Notes under the pieces: model-generated
The model's database searches: none
Told to the model about the DNA's origin: nothing
What the model saw: the letters and a program-made list of their open reading frames with translations, nothing else
Part shown: positions 26,517-35,595 of the stretch, one piece after another
How the letters are laid out: each line of letters opens with the position of its first letter
Numbering within the stretch: the first letter of the stretch is position 1
Program-made: the position numbers and the translations under genes
Assembly (NCBI RefSeq): GCF_026004055.1
Contig: NZ_BPIJ01000001.1
Location: 62,001 to 126,000 of the forward strand
Length of the DNA stretch: 64,000 bases
Direction of reading: 5' to 3'
Source of the DNA: Meiothermus sp.
GTDB lineage: Bacteria > Deinococcota > Deinococci > Deinococcales > Thermaceae

Positions 26517-28175
26517 ATGTTTGCCCAGAGTAGAAACCTGCGCCAGCTAGCCGACGTTTTGCATTCTCGAACCACCCGGTCGCCGCGATGGATGTCCTTC
26601 CTACGTATACTCATGAATAGTACCGCTTCGATCTTAACTCTGGTTCTTTTGGGTTCCTGTGGTCAGGGGTTATTGCTGGTGACACCTCCCGGCAACGACC
26701 CGCCCCCCCGGGTTATCTATGTGCGGGCCGGAGCGACGGGCGGGAATGGCGGCGAGGAGAAGCCCTTTGGCTCTATTGCACAGGCTGTGCAGGCCGCCCC
26801 ACCGGGTTCTACCATCCGGGTAGCGGCGGGTACCTACCGCGAGAGCGTACGGATTACCAAACCCCTCACCCTGATCGGCGAGCCCGGCGCAACCATCAAG
26901 GGTTCCGACGTTTTTACGGGCTGGACGCGGGAAGGCAACTACTGGGTTCGGGCCTACACGCCTGGCTTCAACCGGATTCTTAGGGGAGAGTGTCGCCTAG
27001 GCAGTAACGCACGCTGTAAGCTACCCGACCAGGTTTTTATAGACGGAGAGCCCTTGTTTCAGGAAACCCTTTTGAGCGAGGTGGGGCCGGGGGACTTCTT
27101 TGTAGGGGATGGCAAAATTTATCTGGGCAGCGATCCTACCAACCGTACTGTCGAGGTTACCAACCGCTACCGCTGGATTGAAGGGGTCAACCGGGTGGGG
27201 GATGTTCGCATCTCAGGTTTTGTTTTTCGGCATGCTGGAGTAGATGCCCAGCACGGCGGTATTTTCGATGGAGGCGGGCCGCGTTGGATCATCGAAAACA
27301 ACGACGTGGCCTATGCGCATGGGGCGGGCATAGAAACCAACGGAGATGGTGCTCAGGTGCTGAACAACCTGATTCATCACAACGGTCAGCTAGGGCTCGC
27401 AGGCGATACCGGTGTTGGCATGGTTATCCGAGGCAATAAGGTTTACCGTAACAACACCGAAGATTTCAGTACCGACTGGGAAGCCGGGGGCAGCAAATGG
27501 GCGCTGGTCAAAAATTTGCTGGTCGAGGATAACGAGTCGTATGAAAACCTCGGTTCGGGTTTTTGGTGCGACATTCATTGCGATGGGGTAGTTTTCCGCA
27601 ACAACCGCTTGCACCACAACTGGAAAGCCGGCCTCCAGTACGAGGTCAGCAAAAACTGTACCATCGAGGGGAACCAGGCCTGGGAAAATGGTTTTGGATA
27701 TCCGCTTTGGGGTTGGGGCGCAGGTATTTTGGTGCAAAACTCCTCGAGCTGTGTGGTAAGAAACAACCTGGTAGCCTGGAATGCCGATGGGATATCGGTA
27801 GTCCAGCAGATCCGGGACGACCACAACGCCACCGAGGTAAGCAATGTGCGGGTAGAAAACAACCTTATTGCCGTAAAAGCCATCGGTGTGCTGGACTACG
27901 CCCTGGGATGGCTTAGCGACACCGATAACCGCACGCTATACAGCAACGGCACCAACTCCGGCGATAGCAACCGTTTTTTCCGCGAGCCCACCGTAACCGC
28001 CCAGAACGTAACACACCGGGTCAACTATGCCTGGGCGGGCGAGATATCCGACATTGATCGCTTCAGAACAACCCCGGGCGGAGGTGGTAATAGCCAGGAA
28101 ATCGGTCGTACAGAGCTGGAAAATGTCCTCCGTGCTGCGAACCTGCCCTTACAACCCGAACGCAGCAGCCCTTGA
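26517..28175 (+). CDS. Secreted right-handed beta-helix lipoprotein
   Basis: 552 residues from ATG 26517, but the true start may be ATG 26592, which gives MSFLRILMNSTASILTLVLL followed by GSC, a clean lipoprotein signal. The mature protein has a DUF1565-like start (IYVRAGATGGNGGEEKPFGS, IQAVQAAPPGSTIRVAAGTY type) and then many parallel beta-helix repeats (WIIENNDVAYAHGAG, VLNNLIHHNGQLG, VFRNNRLHHNWKAG, VVRNNLVAWNADG). Such folds occur in polysaccharide lyases, epimerases and surface glycan-binding proteins, and a role on the exopolysaccharide is likely. It overlaps the 3' end of the convergent acyltransferase gene by 27 bp. Confidence 0.82.
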   Translation: MFAQSRNLRQLADVLHSRTTRSPRWMSFLRILMNSTASILTLVLLGSCGQGLLLVTPPGNDPPPRVIYVRAGATGGNGGEEKPFGSIAQAVQAAPPGSTIRVAAGTYRESVRITKPLTLIGEPGATIKGSDVFTGWTREGNYWVRAYTPGFNRILRGECRLGSNARCKLPDQVFIDGEPLFQETLLSEVGPGDFFVGDGKIYLGSDPTNRTVEVTNRYRWIEGVNRVGDVRISGFVFRHAGVDAQHGGIFDGGGPRWIIENNDVAYAHGAGIETNGDGAQVLNNLIHHNGQLGLAGDTGVGMVIRGNKVYRNNTEDFSTDWEAGGSKWALVKNLLVEDNESYENLGSGFWCDIHCDGVVFRNNRLHHNWKAGLQYEVSKNCTIEGNQAWENGFGYPLWGWGAGILVQNSSSCVVRNNLVAWNADGISVVQQIRDDHNATEVSNVRVENNLIAVKAIGVLDYALGWLSDTDNRTLYSNGTNSGDSNRFFREPTVTAQNVTHRVNYAWAGEISDIDRFRTTPGGGGNSQEIGRTELENVLRAANLPLQPERSSP

Positions 28176-29240
28176 ACGCCAGCGCCGGTATAGCAGAATT
28201 GAGCCCAGAATCACCAGCAGAATAAGAAAGTGAAATCCTGTGCCCAACCATATATTCGAACTGAGCGCGGGGTAGTCGAGCAGGTTATAAAGCGGCAGCA
28301 TAATCAGCAGATGCCAGGTGAACGTCCATAGTGAGGCCGAACCCAGCGGAATCAGCAGCCAGCCGGTAAGCCTGTAGAGGGGTTTCCAGAACCAGGTGAT
28401 GAGCAGGTAAAAAGCCTGAAGGTACAAAGCAACCAGAAGCAGCCGAGGCCAGACGAGCTTTTGTTGGGGCTCGCTGCCTACCACCCAATGGTCGAGCTGA
28501 GGCCACAGGCCCCTGACCTTTACCACAATGAACAAGACCGCCGCTAACATCACTGCCAAACTGATCCCGTCGCGCAGCATCCGGTTTTGAGACCAGAGGC
28601 GGGCTAGGTCTTCGCGGTGAAAGCCGATGATCAGGCCCCCAAAAAACAAGAGCTGCCAGGGAGCCTCGAAAAACAAGGTGCTGATGGGTACTTCTACGGT
28701 TTCGGGGTAAGTTTGGCTGATGATATACGTGGCCACGCTGGCCAGCAGCACCGCCCAGGTGTAGCCGCGAAACATGAAAAATAAAGCCAGCGGGGTGAGC
28801 AGCATAAAAAATACGTAAAGCGCCAGGATGCCGGAGCCGTTGTAGTCGTTGTAGAGGGTGATAGCCCCTACGGCGAACTCGAGCAAGTTTTGCGACTTAT
28901 CCCAGTCGTCGTACCAGACCTCGAGGCCCACATAGCTGGCCAGCACAGAGCCCAAGCAGATTAGAACCGTGGTTCGGTACAAGACCCAGGTGCGCATTAG
29001 GATGTGCTCGAGGGAGCGGTGTAAGCCTTGGCGCGCTGCCAGGATGCCTAAGGTTAGGCCCGAAATAAAATAGAACCCCTCAGCCGCGCTGATATAAAAC
29101 TGGGCTCGTCCGGTCAGCGAATAAAACAGCGAAGCCTCGCCCCCCACATGGTCGATCACCATCACAAATAGAGCGAACCCGCGCAGCCAGTCTATTCTTA
29201 AATCCCGTTTGGAGGTGCTCGGGTAATGCCAGGACTGCAT
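28149..29240 (-). CDS. OpgC-type membrane acyltransferase
   Basis: 363 residues with about ten membrane helices. The N-terminus RDLRIDWLRGFALFVMVIDHVGG is the OpgC/acyltransferase-3 signature with catalytic-type His (VIDHVGG), and FYISAAEGFYFISGLTLG follows. OpgC proteins transfer succinyl or other acyl groups to periplasmic glucans; here the likely acceptor is the exopolysaccharide. The frame extends 80 codons further upstream without homology, so I start at ATG 29240 (or 29249). It is one of two minus-strand genes inside the otherwise plus-strand sugar locus. The 250 bp before it up to 29492 are the divergent promoter region, in which I see nothing specific. Confidence 0.8.
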   Translation of the reverse strand: MQSWHYPSTSKRDLRIDWLRGFALFVMVIDHVGGEASLFYSLTGRAQFYISAAEGFYFISGLTLGILAARQGLHRSLEHILMRTWVLYRTTVLICLGSVLASYVGLEVWYDDWDKSQNLLEFAVGAITLYNDYNGSGILALYVFFMLLTPLALFFMFRGYTWAVLLASVATYIISQTYPETVEVPISTLFFEAPWQLLFFGGLIIGFHREDLARLWSQNRMLRDGISLAVMLAAVLFIVVKVRGLWPQLDHWVVGSEPQQKLVWPRLLLVALYLQAFYLLITWFWKPLYRLTGWLLIPLGSASLWTFTWHLLIMLPLYNLLDYPALSSNIWLGTGFHFLILLVILGSILLYRRWRSRAAAFGL

Positions 29241-29492
29241 GCAGTACATTCTATTGGCATCAAGTGCGATTTTTGGTTTGCCGTAAAGGAGGGCGTAGGT
29301 TGGTTCTTTCGCAAACGCGGACTCGGCCCCAAGATGATGCGATCCTGTTTGGGCTCCTCGCAATGGGGGGTGATGGTGTTTGCTGCACTTTGGAATTTCC
29401 AACATAAAGGAAAACAACCACAGAAGAGCGTTGTTGGTTTGTTTGAATAAACGGGCTTCAGCGGGTCGGATAAAATGCAACCAGAGGGTTGA

Positions 29493-30866
29493 ATGCTAAA
29501 GCTTTTTGTTCTATCGATGGCCTTTATTTTTTTGGGCTATACCCTGATGGGTAAAGGTTTTGCTTACCTGGGTGTGGCGCCGCTATTTGTGGCAGAGTTG
29601 GTTTTGCTGCTGGGCCTCCTGGTGGCTTTTTTGAACCCCAGCATCCTGCGCCGGGCCTTTACCTGGCCGGTGGTGCTGGTGGTGCCTTTTGTCTTTTGGA
29701 GTATGTTGCAAACCCTACCCTACCTGGGCGAGTACGGCCTCAATGCCTTGCGCGATGCGGCTCTTTGGGGCTATGCCCTTTTTGCTTTTCTGATTTACGG
29801 CTTAATCCTCAAAAACCACGCGGTTTTTTTTATGCTTATTCGGTACTACCGCAGTTTTGCCCTGTGGTTTCCGTTGCTGGTCATACCGGGTGTATTGGTA
29901 GATTTGTTCAACCTGCCCTTGCCCCATGTTCCGGGGAGCACGGTTCCCTTGCTGGCACTGAAGTTTGGCGATGTTGGGGTGCATCTGGCCGGTGTGGTGG
30001 TGTTTGTGTTGTTGGGCTTGGTTCTGAGCTGGCGCTGGATGGTGGTGCATGCCCCGCTTTGGGTACTGAGCGTAACCGCCGTGCTGGGTTTTACCGCCTC
30101 GGCCAACCGAGGGGGAACCTTGGCATTTGTGATGGCTGCTTTTACGGCTCTCTTGGCGATATTTCCCAAAATCAATGCCCGGATAGTAGGTTTTGGGGTA
30201 GGTTTTGTGCTCAGTGTGGGCGTGTTCGCCCTGGGTTCGTTGGTGTTTTTTTCCTCTACCCAGCTGGTGGGCTCGAGGTCTGTGAGCCTCGAGCAGATCA
30301 CCACCAACCTGGTAAGCATTGTGCTGCAAACCGATACCGATGCCGGAAATGTTAATGCCAACCGCCGCTGGCGCATTATGTGGTGGGAGAAAATCATCGG
30401 CTATACCGTCCAAGGCCCCTATTTCTGGACTGGAAAAGGGTACGGCATCAACCTGGCCACCGACGACGGCTTCCAGGTGGATCGGCAGGAGTCTTTGCGC
30501 AGCCCACACAACAGCCATATGACCATTCTGGCCCGCTCGGGTGTTCCGGGCCTGACGCTTTGGTTGCTGCTTTTGCTGGGGTGGGCCTGGGTTGTGCTGA
30601 AGTCGGGCCTCCGGGCGCATAGAAACCAAGACCCCCTTTGGGCAAGGTTGTTTTTGTGGATGTTTTGTTACTGGCTGGCGTTTTTGGTCAATGCAAGCTT
30701 TGATGTGTTCCTGGAAGGCCCCATGGGCGGTGTGCCTTTCTGGTTGTTGATGGGTTTGGGTTTTGCCGCCACGGTGGTGTATGCCAACCCCTCGAGCCGA
30801 GCGCAACTGGCCAAGGCCCTGGGAGCCAGGCCTGCGGCAGGGTTGCCGGCTTATACCGCTGGGTAA
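29493..30866 (+). CDS. O-antigen ligase/polymerase family membrane protein
   Basis: 457 residues, about 11 membrane helices with a large periplasmic loop before the last ones. The Wzy_C hallmark is present: RSPHNSHMTILARSGVPGL (Pro-His-Asn and Gly-x-x-Gly). These enzymes polymerise or ligate lipid-linked glycans on the periplasmic face. Start ATG 29493, with GAGGG about 7 nt upstream. It is the polymerase candidate of the exopolysaccharide locus. Confidence 0.85.
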   Translation: MLKLFVLSMAFIFLGYTLMGKGFAYLGVAPLFVAELVLLLGLLVAFLNPSILRRAFTWPVVLVVPFVFWSMLQTLPYLGEYGLNALRDAALWGYALFAFLIYGLILKNHAVFFMLIRYYRSFALWFPLLVIPGVLVDLFNLPLPHVPGSTVPLLALKFGDVGVHLAGVVVFVLLGLVLSWRWMVVHAPLWVLSVTAVLGFTASANRGGTLAFVMAAFTALLAIFPKINARIVGFGVGFVLSVGVFALGSLVFFSSTQLVGSRSVSLEQITTNLVSIVLQTDTDAGNVNANRRWRIMWWEKIIGYTVQGPYFWTGKGYGINLATDDGFQVDRQESLRSPHNSHMTILARSGVPGLTLWLLLLLGWAWVVLKSGLRAHRNQDPLWARLFLWMFCYWLAFLVNASFDVFLEGPMGGVPFWLLMGLGFAATVVYANPSSRAQLAKALGARPAAGLPAYTAG

Positions 30867-30998
30867 AGGTTTATTTGGACGTGGCTTTGACTTTCGCCTC
30901 GAGTACAATCGAAGCAGCAATTGCCCTGTCGGCTTTAAAAGGTCGGGCTTGATCCGCAAGACCTACTTCGAAAACCGCCTCAACAAGAGAACATTGCT

Positions 30999-31898
30999 AT
31001 GGAACCTTATACATTGTCACTGCAAGCCCTACGAAAGTTGCTTTTCGGCGGTTTTGGGCTGCTAAAGCCTTGGTTGTCCGGCCCGCGAAAGGTGGTGCTG
31101 GCCTACCATTCGGTGTGCCCCAGCAGGCTTTTTTATAACTTGACCCCTACGGCAGTTTTCGAAGACCACCTGGCCTGGTTGGCGTTCAACTGTGAGGTAG
31201 TGGGGTTTGATGAGCTAGCCTTGCCCTATAGCGGAGCTCGTCCGAGGGTGGCCCTGACCTTCGACGATGGCTTTTTGGATAACCTGGAATACGCGGTTCC
31301 GTTGTTGATCAAATATGGCCTCAAGGCCAGCTTTTTTGTGACTACGGGCCTTTTGCAACGCGATCCGGTGGCGCTGGGTATTTTTGCCCGCAGCTTTCAG
31401 ACCGCGTCGGCAGACTTTATGGATGAGGCCGCGCTCAGGGAACTGGTTGCTGCCGGGATGACGGTGGGTGCGCACTCCCATACCCATCGCAACCTTAAAA
31501 GCCTTACTCTTCCCGAACAAAAAGAGGAACTGACGCGTAGCAAGCACACCCTCGAGCACATCTTGCAACGCCCGGTGGATACCCTGGCCTATCCCTTTGG
31601 CGTACCGGACAAGGCCTTCGACCTACGCACCTGCGCACTGGCCGAGTCGCTGGGCTATACCCTGGCCGGCACGGTGTGCTGGCGGGGGGTCAAACCCCTG
31701 GATATGCCCTTACGGATTCCGCGTATAACGGTAGTGGATGAATCGGTGGCGCAGCTCGAGGCTATGGTGTATGGTGCGCTGGATACCATTGGGCATCTAC
31801 AAGACCGGCGTTTGGAGCGGATACGAGCCTTGGAATCCGCGGCTTTGTGCATGGGCGATATTGCCACAGGCATCGGCCCGGGTATGCTTGTGGTATAA
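30999..31898 (+). CDS. Polysaccharide deacetylase family protein
   Basis: 299 residues with a NodB-type domain: VALTFDDGFLDN holds the catalytic Asp and metal-ligand Asp, GAHSHTHRNL provides the two metal-binding His, and LAYPFG matches motif 3. It would remove N-acetyl groups from a sugar polymer or an intermediate. No signal peptide is evident; the first residues are amphipathic. The ATG has only a weak upstream AGAGAA. The glycosyltransferase gene follows after 76 bp. Confidence 0.88.
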   Translation: MEPYTLSLQALRKLLFGGFGLLKPWLSGPRKVVLAYHSVCPSRLFYNLTPTAVFEDHLAWLAFNCEVVGFDELALPYSGARPRVALTFDDGFLDNLEYAVPLLIKYGLKASFFVTTGLLQRDPVALGIFARSFQTASADFMDEAALRELVAAGMTVGAHSHTHRNLKSLTLPEQKEELTRSKHTLEHILQRPVDTLAYPFGVPDKAFDLRTCALAESLGYTLAGTVCWRGVKPLDMPLRIPRITVVDESVAQLEAMVYGALDTIGHLQDRRLERIRALESAALCMGDIATGIGPGMLVV

Positions 31899-31974
31899 GG
31901 GTTGGTTGAGTCCGGCTCGGTACGAACAGAGCAGGGCCTACAATAGCGCTGCGGCACAAAAGGAGATATTTTGA

Positions 31975-33159
31975 ATGGCGCCAATTCGGGTTTTGATTGT
32001 GCATAACTTTTACCAGCAGCCGGGGGGCGAGGATCAGGTTTTCAAGGCCGAAAAAACCATGCTGCAAGAGGCCGGGGTGGAGGTCATCGAGCACACGGCC
32101 CACAACGATGGCCTGAACCAGATGGGGCCGCTAAAGTTGGCCCAGGTCACCTTGTGGAACCGGGAGGCCTACCGCCAGATGCGGGCTTTGGCCGCGCAAC
32201 ACAAACCCCACGTGGCCCACATCCACAACACCTTCCCCCTGCTTTCTCCGGCTGTCTACCATGCCCTCAAGGCCGAGGGTGTGCCGATTGTGCAGACCCT
32301 GCACAACTACCGGCTTTTGTGCTTGGGGGCAACTTTGCTACGTGAAGGACGGGAGTGTGTGGAATGTTTGGGGAAAAGCATCCCTTGGCCGGGGGTATGG
32401 CACGCTTGCTACCGTAACCACGCGGCCTCGAGCGTGGTGGCTTCTATGCTGGTGCTGCACCGCTTGCTGGGCACCTGGGCCCACAAAGTAGACCGCTTTA
32501 TTGTACTCACGGAGTATGAGCGCTCGGTGTTTGCTAAAGGTGGCCTCGAGGCCAACAAAATTACCCTCAAACCAAACTTTGTCCACCCCGATCCGGGAGC
32601 CGGAACGGGTCAGGGAGGCTATGCCTTGTTTGTGGGCCGGCTTTCTCCCGAAAAGGGCATCGACGTGCTGCTGGAGGCCTGGAAGGGGCTCGACTTCCCC
32701 CTCAAGATTGCCGGTGATGGGCCCCTGGGCCCGCAGGTGGCTGCAGCAGTGCAAAGCCTACCCCAGGTAGAATGGCTGGGCCGCCAGCCACGCGAGCAGA
32801 TTTTCTCCCTGATGCAGAATGCGGCCTTTTTGGTCTTTCCTTCGATTACCTACGAAGGTTTCCCGATGACCCTGGCCGAGGCCTTCGCTACGGGCCTACC
32901 GGTGCTCGCCAGCAACTATGGCTCCATGTCGCAATTGGTGCGTCCGGCGGAAAACGGCTTGTTGTTTGAGGTAGGCAACCCAGCCGACCTGGCTGCGCAA
33001 GCCCGTTGGTTGGTCGGCCACCCCAACGAGCTACTGGCCATGCGGCAAAAAGCCCGCCTCGAGTTTGAACAACGCTACTCGGCCAAACAGAACCTACACA
33101 TGCTGCTCAACATTTACCGCGAAGCAGCAGGGTCTAGATGGCCAGCCTTAGCGCAGTGA
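31975..33159 (+). CDS. Family 4 glycosyltransferase
   Basis: 394 residues, GT-B fold. The N-terminal domain begins IRVLIVHNFYQQPGGEDQVF with the Gly-rich acceptor loop; the C-terminal domain has FVGRLSPEKGIDVLLEAW and FPSITYEGFPMTLAEAFATG, the E-x7-E motif that binds the sugar nucleotide. It is a retaining glycosyltransferase that likely builds the exopolysaccharide repeat unit. AAAGGAG lies 10 nt before ATG 31975. Its end overlaps the convergent transporter gene by 12 bp. Confidence 0.92.
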   Translation: MAPIRVLIVHNFYQQPGGEDQVFKAEKTMLQEAGVEVIEHTAHNDGLNQMGPLKLAQVTLWNREAYRQMRALAAQHKPHVAHIHNTFPLLSPAVYHALKAEGVPIVQTLHNYRLLCLGATLLREGRECVECLGKSIPWPGVWHACYRNHAASSVVASMLVLHRLLGTWAHKVDRFIVLTEYERSVFAKGGLEANKITLKPNFVHPDPGAGTGQGGYALFVGRLSPEKGIDVLLEAWKGLDFPLKIAGDGPLGPQVAAAVQSLPQVEWLGRQPREQIFSLMQNAAFLVFPSITYEGFPMTLAEAFATGLPVLASNYGSMSQLVRPAENGLLFEVGNPADLAAQARWLVGHPNELLAMRQKARLEFEQRYSAKQNLHMLLNIYREAAGSRWPALAQ

Positions 33160-33825
33160 AAACGGATTGAAGCGGGTGTGGTAGTCGTAGTAGTCTTCGT
33201 TTTCGGCCCGCTTTAAATAGCCCACCACGGCGTAGGTCAGGGGGGTGAGGAGCACCTCCACGCCTACCTTAAAGACATAGTTCGATACGAACACCGTCCA
33301 GAGCAGGTCATTGTCCCAGACGCCATAAAAGGCTACCAATAGAAAAATGGCGGTGTCCAAACCCTGGCCCACCACCGTAGAACCGATGGTGCGCAGGGCC
33401 AGCCAGCGCCCCTGGGTGGCCAGCTTGAGCTTGGCCAGGATGTAGCTATTGGCAAACTCCCCTACCCAGTAGGCTACCAGGCTGGCCAGCACGATGCGCG
33501 GCACCAGCCCCAGGATGGTGGCAAAGGCCTCGGCGGACTTTTGGCTAAACTCGTCCGCAGGCGTAGGTAACGCATTGACCAGGCCGAAGGTGAGGGTAGA
33601 GAGCAGCAATAAGAAGAATCCCGTCCAGATCACCCGGCGGCTTTTTTTGTAGCCATACACCTCGGTCAGCACATCGCCAAAAATGTAGGCCAAGGGAAAC
33701 AAAAGCGTGCCCCCATCAAAAGTGAAGGGCCCTAAGAGCACCACTTTGGTCGAGGCGATGTTGGAGACGATCAGCACCACCACAAACAGGGCGGTAATCA
33801 GGTCTAGATAGCGATAGCTTTTCAT
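33148..33825 (-). CDS. Queuosine precursor transporter (YhhQ/VUT family)
   Basis: 225 residues, six or seven membrane helices, with the family blocks LLFPLAYIFGDVLTEVYGYKKSRRVIW, YWVGEFANSYILAKLK and WLALRTIGSTVVGQGLDTAIF. VUT/DUF165 members import preQ0 or preQ1 for queuosine tRNA modification. There is no preQ1 riboswitch-like sequence in the short upstream region. The bases between 33826 and 34009 hold no gene I can support. Confidence 0.88.
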   Translation of the reverse strand: MKSYRYLDLITALFVVVLIVSNIASTKVVLLGPFTFDGGTLLFPLAYIFGDVLTEVYGYKKSRRVIWTGFFLLLLSTLTFGLVNALPTPADEFSQKSAEAFATILGLVPRIVLASLVAYWVGEFANSYILAKLKLATQGRWLALRTIGSTVVGQGLDTAIFLLVAFYGVWDNDLLWTVFVSNYVFKVGVEVLLTPLTYAVVGYLKRAENEDYYDYHTRFNPFSLR

Positions 33826-34009
33826 GGGCAGTTTTCTTGGCGCTTCGGTTTTTATCGTTTAGAAACAGGGGGCTTTGGGCGGACGGAGCGGCTGACCCTG
33901 AATTGCCGCAAGTGGAATTTTGGGCACCAACAGTTGGAGCGGGGGCCAGGCCTTGGAATCCTGGGGTACTACCGGGTCTGCAGCGAGGGCCCTTGCCAAG
34001 CTGCCCCCC

Positions 34010-34540
34010 CTAGTCCTGAGAGGTGATGAAGGGAAGATTGCGGTCGAACTGACCCCGGTCGAGACCGTAGCCGTAGACGAAGGCATCTTCAATTTCAAAG
34101 CCCAGGTAGTGGATGGGAACCTCGATTTGGCGCCGCGAAGGTTTGGAGAGCAAGGCGGCGATCTTGAGCGAGGCGGGCTGGCGGGCTTCCAGCATGCGCA
34201 GGAGGTAGTTGAGGGTGATGCCGGTGTCCACGATATCCTCCACCACAATCACCTGGCGGTTGGCGATGGGCATACGCAGATCCTTCAAAAGCTCCACCTC
34301 GCCGCTGGTTTTCTGGGCGTTGCCATAGGACGAAACCGCCAGGAAGTCTAGGGTAAGGGGTAGATCGATGGCCCGCACCAAGTCGGCCATGAAGATGAAA
34401 GCTCCGTTCAGCACACAGACCAGATGGGGTTCCTGGCCGCGGTAGTCACGACTTATCTGTGCGCCCAGTTCGCGCACTCGAGCGGCGATTTGGGCTTCGC
34501 TGAGTTGTACTTTGCCGTTTCCGGGTAGAAAGACGCTCAC
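34010..34540 (-). CDS. hpt: Hypoxanthine phosphoribosyltransferase
   Basis: 176 residues, type I PRTase. The PRPP-binding loop is IVVEDIVDTGITLNYLL, the flexible loop region is AVSSYGNAQKTSGEV, and LVCVLNGAFIFMADLVRAI is typical of bacterial HPRT. It converts hypoxanthine (and guanine) to IMP (GMP) with PRPP. The start is GTG 34540, lying inside the 3' end of the pseudouridine synthase gene (95-bp overlap). It is functionally linked to the purine transporter and deaminases further right in the window. Confidence 0.92.
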   Translation of the reverse strand: MSVFLPGNGKVQLSEAQIAARVRELGAQISRDYRGQEPHLVCVLNGAFIFMADLVRAIDLPLTLDFLAVSSYGNAQKTSGEVELLKDLRMPIANRQVIVVEDIVDTGITLNYLLRMLEARQPASLKIAALLSKPSRRQIEVPIHYLGFEIEDAFVYGYGLDRGQFDRNLPFITSQD

Positions 34541-35390
34541 TGCTCGATTCTACGCTACTCTTTTGGGCTCGTACATTGGCCGGGGGGTGTGCCGCTTTGG
34601 GCTTAGCTGTGCGTTGTTTGGGACTGGCCTTGGTAACGGGGGTGACACGGCGGACTGCCTTGGGGGGCTTCTGATGCTGATCCGGGGCCGGTTTGCGCAG
34701 TCCGGTGCTGGTATACAGTAGCTTGATTTCCTCTGGGGTCAGGTAGCGCCACTGGCCAGGCTCGAGGTCGCCTAGCTCGATGGGCCCTATGGCCAGCCGC
34801 ACCAGCCGCTCGACCGGATACCCCACCTTGCCCAGCATCCGGCGCACCTCGCGTTTGCGCCCTTCGGTCAGTACCAGCTTGACCCCATCCTTGACCGGCC
34901 GGGCCTCGAGGGCCCTCGCCGGCCCATCCCCCAGCATTACCCCCTGCACCAGTTGCAAGCAGGCCTCCTTGCTAACTTTGCCGTTTTTGCACCAGGCCCG
35001 GTAGAGCTTGGGCACCTGGTTGCGGGGGTGGCTGAGGAACTGCGTAAGGTGGCCGTCGGTGCTTAGTAGTAGCAATCCTTCGGTGTCCTTGTCCAGTCGC
35101 CCTACCGAGTGCAGGCCGGGATGCTTGGGCACTAGTTCATAGACCAGCTTTTCGGCGTGGGTATCCTCGTGGGTGGTGGTGTAGCCCTTGGGTTTGTTTA
35201 GTGCGATGACCACATTTTTTTGGGGCATTCGTACTCGCTCACCATCCAGCCGCACCGTGTCGCCGGGCTGTACCACCGCGCCGATGCCGGCCACCTGATG
35301 GTTGATGGTAACCCTCCCTGCCCGTATTAGATCCTCGGCTTTGCGACGGCTGGCAATTCCGGCACGGGCTAAAAACTGCTGTAAGCGCAT
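34446..35390 (-). CDS. RsuA/RluB-type pseudouridine synthase with basic tail
   Basis: 314 residues. S4 RNA-binding domain at the N-terminus (MRLQQFLARAGIASRRKAED), then the RsuA/RluB catalytic domain with the active-site Asp in VGRLDKDTEGLLLLS and the family's VTEGRKREVRRMLG-like stretch. It probably modifies a uridine in 23S or 16S rRNA. The last 85 or so residues are a Lys/Arg/Ser/Thr/Pro-rich tail of low complexity that runs into hpt. ATG 35390 is preferred because TATGAT (35403-35398) ends 7 nt before it, a leaderless layout; in-frame starts further upstream would lie inside or before that box. Confidence 0.87.
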   Translation of the reverse strand: MRLQQFLARAGIASRRKAEDLIRAGRVTINHQVAGIGAVVQPGDTVRLDGERVRMPQKNVVIALNKPKGYTTTHEDTHAEKLVYELVPKHPGLHSVGRLDKDTEGLLLLSTDGHLTQFLSHPRNQVPKLYRAWCKNGKVSKEACLQLVQGVMLGDGPARALEARPVKDGVKLVLTEGRKREVRRMLGKVGYPVERLVRLAIGPIELGDLEPGQWRYLTPEEIKLLYTSTGLRKPAPDQHQKPPKAVRRVTPVTKASPKQRTAKPKAAHPPANVRAQKSSVESSSERLSTRKRQSTTQRSPNRRSSARTGRTDKS

Positions 35391-35397
35391 AAGTCCC

Positions 35398-35403
35398 ATC
35401 ATA
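35398..35403 (-). promoter_or_regulatory. -10 box of leaderless pseudouridine synthase promoter
   Basis: Minus strand TATGAT followed by GGGACTT (7 nt) and ATG 35390. It decides the start codon of the gene. Confidence 0.55.
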
Positions 35404-35562
35404 GGGCAAGGGTGGGCTGAACGCACGGCAAGAGCGCCCGATTCGAGGAGGGGGCCGGCGGAAAACCATGCCAGCCCAACCCGAGAAAAGGAGGTTCATA
35501 CGGAAAAGAGCCGTCGTAACGTTTGAGCGGCCAAGGTAACAAAGGGTAACGTCGAATATAGT

Positions 35563-35590
35563 TTGCTGAGCTGCTAAGGTTTTGTACCAT
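35563..35590 (+). promoter_or_regulatory. Promoter of the DegT aminotransferase gene
   Basis: TTGCTG (35563-35568), 16-bp spacer, TACCAT (35585-35590), then 5 nt to ATG 35596. Predicted leaderless; no ribosome binding site is present. Confidence 0.55.
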
Positions 35591-35595
35591 AGGGT

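Noticed and set aside
30885-30915. TTGACT and TACAAT before the deacetylase gene as a promoter
   Set aside because: The spacing is only 11 bp, too short for a sigma-A promoter.
33859-34248. 129-codon minus-strand frame overlapping the end of hpt
   Set aside because: Out of frame with hpt and low complexity; no start signal or family.
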